A stretch of DNA of 20,375 bases, from the NCBI GenBank assembly GCA_903892365.1, contig CAITIF010000869.1:1-20375 (forward strand), written 5' to 3'. The notes below the pieces were generated by a model. The model was not told where the DNA came from, made no database searches, and was given only the letters and a program-made list of their open reading frames with translations. Position 1 is the first letter of the stretch. Every line of letters starts with the position of its first letter. Position numbers and translations under genes: made by a program. Shown one piece after another: positions 14,962 through 20,375 of this stretch. This stretch comes from an uncultured Pirellula sp. GTDB taxonomy: Bacteria; Planctomycetota; Planctomycetia; Pirellulales; Pirellulaceae.

Positions 14962-16331
14962 ATTTACGACGCAACGCAAGTTGGCTCATGGATCCGTCCC
15001 ACTTCGCCCGTTCGAATCGCCGCGACTTCATGTACGTGGGTTGGTTGGGTGGGGCTGGGCTTACGCTAGGGAATATGTTGCGGCTGGAATCGCAAGCGAA
15101 GGCTGCAGGAATTGCAACCGATTCAGAAGGTCGCGAGCCCAAGGCGAAGTCGGTCATCCATATTTACCTGCAGGGTGGCTTTCCTCATATGGACAGCTTC
15201 GATCCCAAGCCAGATGCACCACCCGAGTATCGTGGCATTCTTGATCCGATTGCAACCTCGGTTCCAGGGGTTTACTTCAGTTCTCATATGCGGGCGACGG
15301 CAAAAGTTGCTGACAAGCTCACCGTGGTTCGCAGCATGACTCACACGGAAGTGGATCACAGTCGAGGTGAACACAGTATGTTCACAGGGTATCGTCCCAG
15401 TCCAGCTTTGACGTATCCGAGCGTAGGATCGGTTGTGGCTCATGAACTAGGTCCACGCGATGCGATGCCCGCCTATGTTTGCGTCCCGAATCAGGGGAGC
15501 CAATTTCTTGGTAGCGGTTATTTGAGCAACGCGTGTGGGCCTTTTGCTCTGGGGTCGGACCCAGCGCGATCCAATTTTTCGGTTCGTGATTTGAATTTAC
15601 CAAAAGGGATCGACGAAAAGCGATTTGGGCGGCGCAAGGCTTGGAAAGAATTAGTGGACGGACACTTTGCGGGCATGGAAAGGGACGATGCCATCACCAC
15701 GATGGATTCTTTCTACCAACGAGCCTACGATCTGTTGGCTTCCCCAGAGGCTAAAGATGCATTCAGCCTGAAGAAGGAGAGCGATGCCACGAAAGAGCTC
15801 TATGGTATGAATCCTTGGGGGCCGATTCTTCGCCCTTCAGCAGGTGCTCGCTTGCTGATTGCGAGACGATTGGTAGAAGCTGGTGCTAGATTTGTTACGG
15901 TCACCTACGGCGCATGGGACACGCATGCCTTTCATTATCGCGGGATTGAAACGCAGATGCCGGATTTAGATCTTGCGTTTGCGGGGTTGATCAGTGACTT
16001 GGATCAGCGTGGATTGCTCGATTCGACCTTGGTGCTGATTACCAGCGAATTCGGTCGCACGCCGAAGATTAATGCAGGTGGCGGCCGAGATCATTGGCCA
16101 CGTGTATTCAGCATTGTGATGGCGGGGGGCGGAGTTCGAAGGGGGCACATCTATGGAGCTTCGGATGCGTTGGCTGCAGAACCAGCCGATAATCCCTTGA
16201 GCGTCGAAGACTATGTTACCACCGTGTATCACCTGTTAGGTATCGATGCAGCAAAATCGTTGATGTCTCCCGGCGATCGGCCTCAACCGATCGTGACCAA
16301 CGGAACGGTAGCTCGTGGATTGTTAGCATGA
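14958..16331 (+). CDS. DUF1501 domain-containing protein, Tat-exported
   Basis: A 457-residue protein. A twin-arginine export signal lies at residues 19-41 (SNRRDFMYVGWLGGAG), after which the mature part begins. Family segments: SVIHIYLQGGFPHMDSFDPKPDAP (about 65-88), RSMTHTEVDHSRGEHSMFTG, and near the end LVLITSEFGRTPKIN with GGRDHW (about 358-377). DUF1501 proteins belong to the alkaline phosphatase/sulfatase-like fold; their substrate is not established. They are very numerous in planctomycetes, usually beside DUF1549/DUF1553 genes, as here. Start and stop both overlap neighbouring genes by four bases (ATGA), so translation is probably coupled. Length is normal and no damage is seen. Confidence 0.93.
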   Translation: MNLRRNASWLMDPSHFARSNRRDFMYVGWLGGAGLTLGNMLRLESQAKAAGIATDSEGREPKAKSVIHIYLQGGFPHMDSFDPKPDAPPEYRGILDPIATSVPGVYFSSHMRATAKVADKLTVVRSMTHTEVDHSRGEHSMFTGYRPSPALTYPSVGSVVAHELGPRDAMPAYVCVPNQGSQFLGSGYLSNACGPFALGSDPARSNFSVRDLNLPKGIDEKRFGRRKAWKELVDGHFAGMERDDAITTMDSFYQRAYDLLASPEAKDAFSLKKESDATKELYGMNPWGPILRPSAGARLLIARRLVEAGARFVTVTYGAWDTHAFHYRGIETQMPDLDLAFAGLISDLDQRGLLDSTLVLITSEFGRTPKINAGGGRDHWPRVFSIVMAGGGVRRGHIYGASDALAAEPADNPLSVEDYVTTVYHLLGIDAAKSLMSPGDRPQPIVTNGTVARGLLA

Positions 16332-18805
16332 TGAATCGAATGGCAACCATCACGCGATTCCTGTACCAAGTTATTGGAGCGGGGGTGCTGCTTTTCCTTG
16401 TCATAATCTTGATGCCATCGGGCTATGCTTCGAACCCATCCTTGGAAGGGCTACTGGCACCGGTTGTATCTCGAGGTAGCGAGTGCGCCGTCGTTGCACG
16501 GGGGGCTTCGCTGAAAGAAACCTGCGAAGTCCTTTTGTACGATAACGGCATTCGGTGCATTCGGATCGAGGTGGTCAACGATGAGGAAGTGCGGATGGTT
16601 TTCGAGATAAGTTCGGAATGCCCGCTGGGTGCTCATGGGCTACGTTTGCGAAATCCCGATGGAATCTCCGAACTTCGAACCATTTGGGTCAGTCCATTTC
16701 CAATCGAGCCCGAGCTTGAATCTAAGGTGCCGCAGCCTATCCAGCTTTCGCAAGGACCGTCGCCGGTCCCTTTAAGCAAAACCATTTCAGGGACTTTGAG
16801 TGGTGATGATGTTGATGCGTTTCAAATCGCCGCGACGAAGGGCATGCCAATCTCCGCAGAGGCAGTGGGGGTACGTCTGGGAGTTAATCTCTTGGATACC
16901 AAGCTGGAACTGAGGGATCCGAATGGCCAGCTTGTTTTGCAAGTGGATGATACGCCGCTGCTCAATCAAGATCCCTCGTTCTCGACAGTCGCAGCTCTTG
17001 ATGGGGATTACTTGATTGAAATCACTTCCGTGAACGCAAACGCGGATGCAGACAGCCCGTACGCTTTGCATGTTGGCACCTTTCCGAGACCGGATGGGGT
17101 GTTTCCATTAGGTGGATCTTGCGATACTGATTTGCAACTTACCTTCTGGCAACGCGACCAGTCTGTGGGAAGTGTCATTCAAAAGCCTTATCGTTTTGCA
17201 AAAAGAAGTGGCGTGCATTTGTTCGAACTGGAAGTGGATGGCCAAGTTTGTCCTAGTCCGTTCCCTTTTCGATTGAACGAATTCGGACCACGCTTAAGTG
17301 ACGAAAGCTCTGTGGTTTCAACCGGTGCAGTGATTGCACCTGGAGCTTGGAATGGATGTATTCGCGAACGAGGGCAGGTCGATCGGCATGAATTTCAAGT
17401 GGAAGCAAGTTGCGAGCTGGTTGCGGAAGTCTTTGCAACTCGAGTCGGTAGTCTGTTGGATTCTGTCCTTGAAATTACAGATGACCAGGGGAAAGTCATT
17501 GCGAGTGGTGACGATTTTGACAGTCAAGACTCGCGAGTTGTTTTTCGAGCCGAACCCGAAAAAAAGTACCAAGTCCGCATTTGGGATAAACGCCAAAAGT
17601 TCGGAGTCGAGTATGGATATTATTTTGAAATCGCTCCGTTGCGTGCTGCATTAACGACCTTCCTTCCCCGACGCGACAAGCTCTCGCAACTGAATCAATC
17701 CATTGCCATCCCACGCGGCAATCGTTCGCTGGTCTTTCTAGGTGTACAACGAGAGCGATTCGATGCCCCGGTTGAACTCACTTTGCAAGGATTGCCTCAG
17801 GGCGTTGGAGTTCAAATGCAGTCCGTGCCAAACAACCGTTTTTTGGTCCCGGTGGTGATGTCAGCAAGTGAATCTGGGGCTAGCAACGGTGCCTTGGTTC
17901 AAGTTCGTGGAGCGGCTACGGTCGGTGACGGGACTATAGAAGGTGGATTTCGCCAAACGATCGACTTGGTGAACGGCCCCGCCGATGCGATTTTCCAACC
18001 AATCACGGTGGATCGAATGGCAGTTGCCATTGCAAATCCAGTCCCTTTCAAAATCGAAGTTCAGCAACCGAATCAATCGTTGGTGGTAGATGGCGAATTG
18101 ACTTTGTCGTTTGAGATTGATCGCGACAAGGATTTTCACTCTGCGGTCGAGGTGGTGGTTCCATTGCTGCCAGATTGGGTAGAGTGCCCTGCAAAGACGA
18201 TCGTTGCGCCCGATCAATCCAGTGGAACGATTGTTTTAAGAACTCATCAGAAGGCAAGTCCCGGTGACTGGCCGATTGTTTTAGAAGCCAATGTAGGATT
18301 GGGAGAAGGGCCAACCGACGGGAATATTGGAGCAGCAGGAGCGTTGGTCGCTCGTCCGACGTCCGTCAATATGCATCGCGTCGCGAGTTCGCTTCGAACG
18401 CTTGCCATTGTTGAATCACCCTTGCGCGGTGAGATCGAACCCTTGGCGGTGGAGTGCGGCAGCAGTGTGCAGTTCGAGTGCCGATTTGTTGGGGATGAGT
18501 CGGTTCCCGATACTATGACTGTGAGTATCGAAGGGCTGCCAAATCGCGTTACTGTACCTTCGGTGATGGTTCAGCGGGCGGATGGAATTGCTAAGTTCAC
18601 CATGACGCTTGCAGATGATGCACCAACCGGAAGCTTTGGTAACGTCTATTGCCGATTTGCTGGGGAGAAGGGCGGTGAGCAGGTCGCCTTTTGTGCTGCA
18701 AGAAACACCAAACTGATTATTGCGGCCAAGGGGCAATCGCAAAAGGACGAGGCTGGGCGACCATTGAGCTCGCTCGAAGCCCTTCGTCGAAGAACAGGAA
18801 AGTAG
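16328..18805 (+). CDS. PPC (pre-peptidase C-terminal-like) domain protein, exported
   Basis: An 825-residue protein. A hydrophobic signal or anchor segment spans residues 12-34 (ending SGYAS before NPSLEG). Residues about 38-125 form a TIG/IPT-like domain with RGSECAVVARGA and the family phrase CPLGAHGLRLRNPDGISELRTIWV. Two PPC-like beta-sandwiches follow: about 148-250 (ISGTLSGDDVDAFQIAATKG and DPNGQLVLQVDD) and about 340-440 (RGQVDRHEFQVEA and DDQGKVIASGDDF). The rest consists of Ig-like beta-rich segments. No peptidase domain is present, so it is a stand-alone scaffold. Family knowledge: such proteins accompany DUF1501 and DUF1549/DUF1553 genes in planctomycetes. The start overlaps the DUF1501 stop (ATGATGA at 16328), and the next gene begins six bases after its stop. 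Confidence 0.87.
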   Translation: MMNRMATITRFLYQVIGAGVLLFLVIILMPSGYASNPSLEGLLAPVVSRGSECAVVARGASLKETCEVLLYDNGIRCIRIEVVNDEEVRMVFEISSECPLGAHGLRLRNPDGISELRTIWVSPFPIEPELESKVPQPIQLSQGPSPVPLSKTISGTLSGDDVDAFQIAATKGMPISAEAVGVRLGVNLLDTKLELRDPNGQLVLQVDDTPLLNQDPSFSTVAALDGDYLIEITSVNANADADSPYALHVGTFPRPDGVFPLGGSCDTDLQLTFWQRDQSVGSVIQKPYRFAKRSGVHLFELEVDGQVCPSPFPFRLNEFGPRLSDESSVVSTGAVIAPGAWNGCIRERGQVDRHEFQVEASCELVAEVFATRVGSLLDSVLEITDDQGKVIASGDDFDSQDSRVVFRAEPEKKYQVRIWDKRQKFGVEYGYYFEIAPLRAALTTFLPRRDKLSQLNQSIAIPRGNRSLVFLGVQRERFDAPVELTLQGLPQGVGVQMQSVPNNRFLVPVVMSASESGASNGALVQVRGAATVGDGTIEGGFRQTIDLVNGPADAIFQPITVDRMAVAIANPVPFKIEVQQPNQSLVVDGELTLSFEIDRDKDFHSAVEVVVPLLPDWVECPAKTIVAPDQSSGTIVLRTHQKASPGDWPIVLEANVGLGEGPTDGNIGAAGALVARPTSVNMHRVASSLRTLAIVESPLRGEIEPLAVECGSSVQFECRFVGDESVPDTMTVSIEGLPNRVTVPSVMVQRADGIAKFTMTLADDAPTGSFGNVYCRFAGEKGGEQVAFCAARNTKLIIAAKGQSQKDEAGRPLSSLEALRRRTGK

Positions 18806-18811
18806 GGTCCA

Positions 18812-20375
18812 ATGCTAAAACATATCAAGGTCGTAATGAACGTTCGGTTGTATTCCCTGGCATTGCTTTGGGGAATCGTTGTGCTTGCCGATTTCCATAC
18901 CGGTGCGTCGGTCGCGGCGGAACCAGTTCGAAACTTGCCAAGTGTTCCAAAGCTAGAACGCATCCAAGTCGAACCAAGCCGAATTGTGATGAATTCCGCT
19001 CGTGATCAACAATCGATTGTGGTGACAGCCTTCTACGAAGATGGCAGTACACGCGACGTTACAGCGGACTGCAAACTGGACTCAAGCAAACCAGAACTTA
19101 GTTCGAAAGAGTCCATTTTCGCCCAGGTCGCTGAGACTTTGTTACCGCTACGTGACGGTAAAGGACAACTGAGCGTGGAGTATCTTGGGGTCCAAGACAA
19201 GGTGGAGGTCGAGGTGAAGGGGGCAACTGTTCAGCCGATGGTGAGCTTTCGGAATGAAGTGTTGCCTGCGTTAACGAAAGCCGGATGCAACACGGGCAAA
19301 TGTCACGGTTCCGCGTCAGGCAAAGATGGGTTTCGTTTGAGTCTGTATGGATTCGATCCACAGGGTGATCATTATCGTTTGACTCGAGAGATCAGTGGTC
19401 GGCGCATTCAATTGTCGAAGCCGGAATCTTGTTTGCTTGTTCAAAAGGCGACAGGGAACGTTCCGCATACAGGTGGTCAATGCATGGAAGAGGGTACACT
19501 TCTCTACGAAACCTTGATTCAATGGCTTTACGAGGGAGCCAAAGAGGATACGGCGGATGCGGTGGTACCAATCGGCATTTCTGTCTTGCCGAAAAACGCA
19601 GTATTCACCAAGCCGGAGGGGCAACAAAAGCTAGTCGTGATGGCTACCTTCAGCGATGGTTCGCAAAAGGATGTCACGCCCCTGGCAGTTTTTCTCAGCA
19701 ACAACGATTCTGCTGCGAGTGTTTCGGTGGATGGATTGGTGCAGGCGAATGGACCTGGCGCGGCCTTCATTCTTGCCCGCTTTGACAAGTTTACGCAGGG
19801 GGCTTCGATGGTTGTTCGCCCTGGGACTCCCTTTGTCTATCCGGAATTGGAGTCCAAAGGGGAAATCGATTTGTTGGTCGATCAGCGGTTGAAGTTCATG
19901 CATTTGAAGCCTTCCGAACTGGCGAGCGATGAACAATTCCTTCGCCGAGTCACCATCGATTTGATTGGGCAATTGCCGACCGAAAAAGAGTTTAACGATT
20001 TCATGGCTGATACGTCCGTGGACAAACGTGAGCGATATATTGACCGCCTTTTGGAGAGGCCAGAGTTTCGTGATATCTGGGTCATGAAATGGGCCGAATT
20101 GCTTCAGATTCGAACCAACAATGGGGTGAGTTCCAAAGCTCTCAAGCTTTATGACCAATGGCTGCGTGAGTCCGTTCATGCGGGTGCAACCATCGACTCG
20201 ATTGTTCGCAATCTGCTTCCTGCCAGTGGAGGATCGCTGGAAAATCCCGCAACCAATTATTACCAGACCGAGACGACGCCTCAGTTGTTGGCAGAGAACA
20301 TCGCGCAAGTTTTTCTTGGGACTCGCATTCAATGCGCTCAGTGCCATAACCATCCGTTCGACCGATGGACCATGG
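18812..20375 (+). CDS. Ig-like/PSCyt/DUF1549 protein (3' end off window)
   Basis: The frame is open from the ATG at 18812 to the right edge (521 codons). An alternative ATG at 18836 would also leave a good signal peptide (hydrophobic LYSLALLWGIVVLA, cleavage near SVAA). Order: Ig-like/BIG2-type domain (about 48-137); a PSCyt1-like segment KAGCNTGKCHGSASGKDGF with a CxxxxCH motif (Cys159, Cys164, His165); a second Ig-like domain (about 253-337); then DUF1549 (from about 350), with FLRRVTIDLIGQLPT, RPEFRDIWVMKWAELLQ and, at the edge, QCAQCHNHPFDRW (Cys508, Cys511, His512). Family knowledge: full-length members are usually 800-1000 aa with a C-terminal DUF1553 domain, which should lie beyond 20375. 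Haem attachment is suggested by the motifs but not proven. The gene follows the PPC gene by six bases. Confidence 0.9.
   Translation, partial: MLKHIKVVMNVRLYSLALLWGIVVLADFHTGASVAAEPVRNLPSVPKLERIQVEPSRIVMNSARDQQSIVVTAFYEDGSTRDVTADCKLDSSKPELSSKESIFAQVAETLLPLRDGKGQLSVEYLGVQDKVEVEVKGATVQPMVSFRNEVLPALTKAGCNTGKCHGSASGKDGFRLSLYGFDPQGDHYRLTREISGRRIQLSKPESCLLVQKATGNVPHTGGQCMEEGTLLYETLIQWLYEGAKEDTADAVVPIGISVLPKNAVFTKPEGQQKLVVMATFSDGSQKDVTPLAVFLSNNDSAASVSVDGLVQANGPGAAFILARFDKFTQGASMVVRPGTPFVYPELESKGEIDLLVDQRLKFMHLKPSELASDEQFLRRVTIDLIGQLPTEKEFNDFMADTSVDKRERYIDRLLERPEFRDIWVMKWAELLQIRTNNGVSSKALKLYDQWLRESVHAGATIDSIVRNLLPASGGSLENPATNYYQTETTPQLLAENIAQVFLGTRIQCAQCHNHPFDRWTM

Overview
The window looks like chromosomal DNA of a planctomycete, most likely Pirellulales (Rhodopirellula/Pirellula-like). 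The evidence is family content. There is a giant secreted protein with an N-terminal 'LEDRxMYSA' motif, a DUF1501 / PPC-domain / DUF1549-type operon, and a DNRLRE protein. Shine-Dalgarno sites are weak or absent at most starts. No rRNA, tRNA, CRISPR array, transposase or phage gene was seen.

Layout. (1) Positions 1-11233, minus strand: one uninterrupted reading frame of at least 3744 codons that runs off the left edge. It encodes a mosaic, presumably cell-surface or secreted protein. In protein order it contains an unrecognised N-terminal region of about 550 aa, a DUF4347 domain with a His/Cys pair, a low-complexity linker apparently made from an inserted palindromic DNA element, a right-handed beta-helix, RTX-like GGxGxD blocks alternating with carbohydrate-binding-like 'NGSFE' modules, a VCBS/cadherin-like and a PKD-like domain, and an array of at least 24 BspA/DUF285 repeats locked to exactly 75 bp. 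Positions 1-79 and 451-529 are identical, showing a 450-bp (six-unit) higher-order repeat. (2) 11234-11808: divergent intergenic region. (3) 11809-12330, plus strand: OsmC-like protein, followed by a small hairpin and then a 25-bp-arm inverted repeat that looks like a dispersed genomic repeat. (4) 12516-13922, minus strand: secreted metallophosphoesterase with a purple-acid-phosphatase-like N-terminal domain. (5) 13923-14283: divergent intergenic region. (6) 14284 to the right edge, plus strand: a tight, translationally coupled operon encoding a DNRLRE protein, a Tat-exported DUF1501 protein, a two-PPC-domain protein and an Ig-like/DUF1549 protein with CxxxxCH and CxxCH motifs (truncated by the window).

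How the genes work together (inference). Nearly everything here is exported. The right-hand operon is the kind of DUF1501/DUF1549 set that planctomycetes carry in many copies; its biochemical role is not established. The giant protein is best read as an adhesin or matrix protein. The least expected signals are structural: the perfectly phased and recently amplified DUF285 array, the palindrome/hexamer element domesticated in frame inside the giant gene, and a pair of perfect inverted repeats immediately upstream of the DUF4347-coding part.
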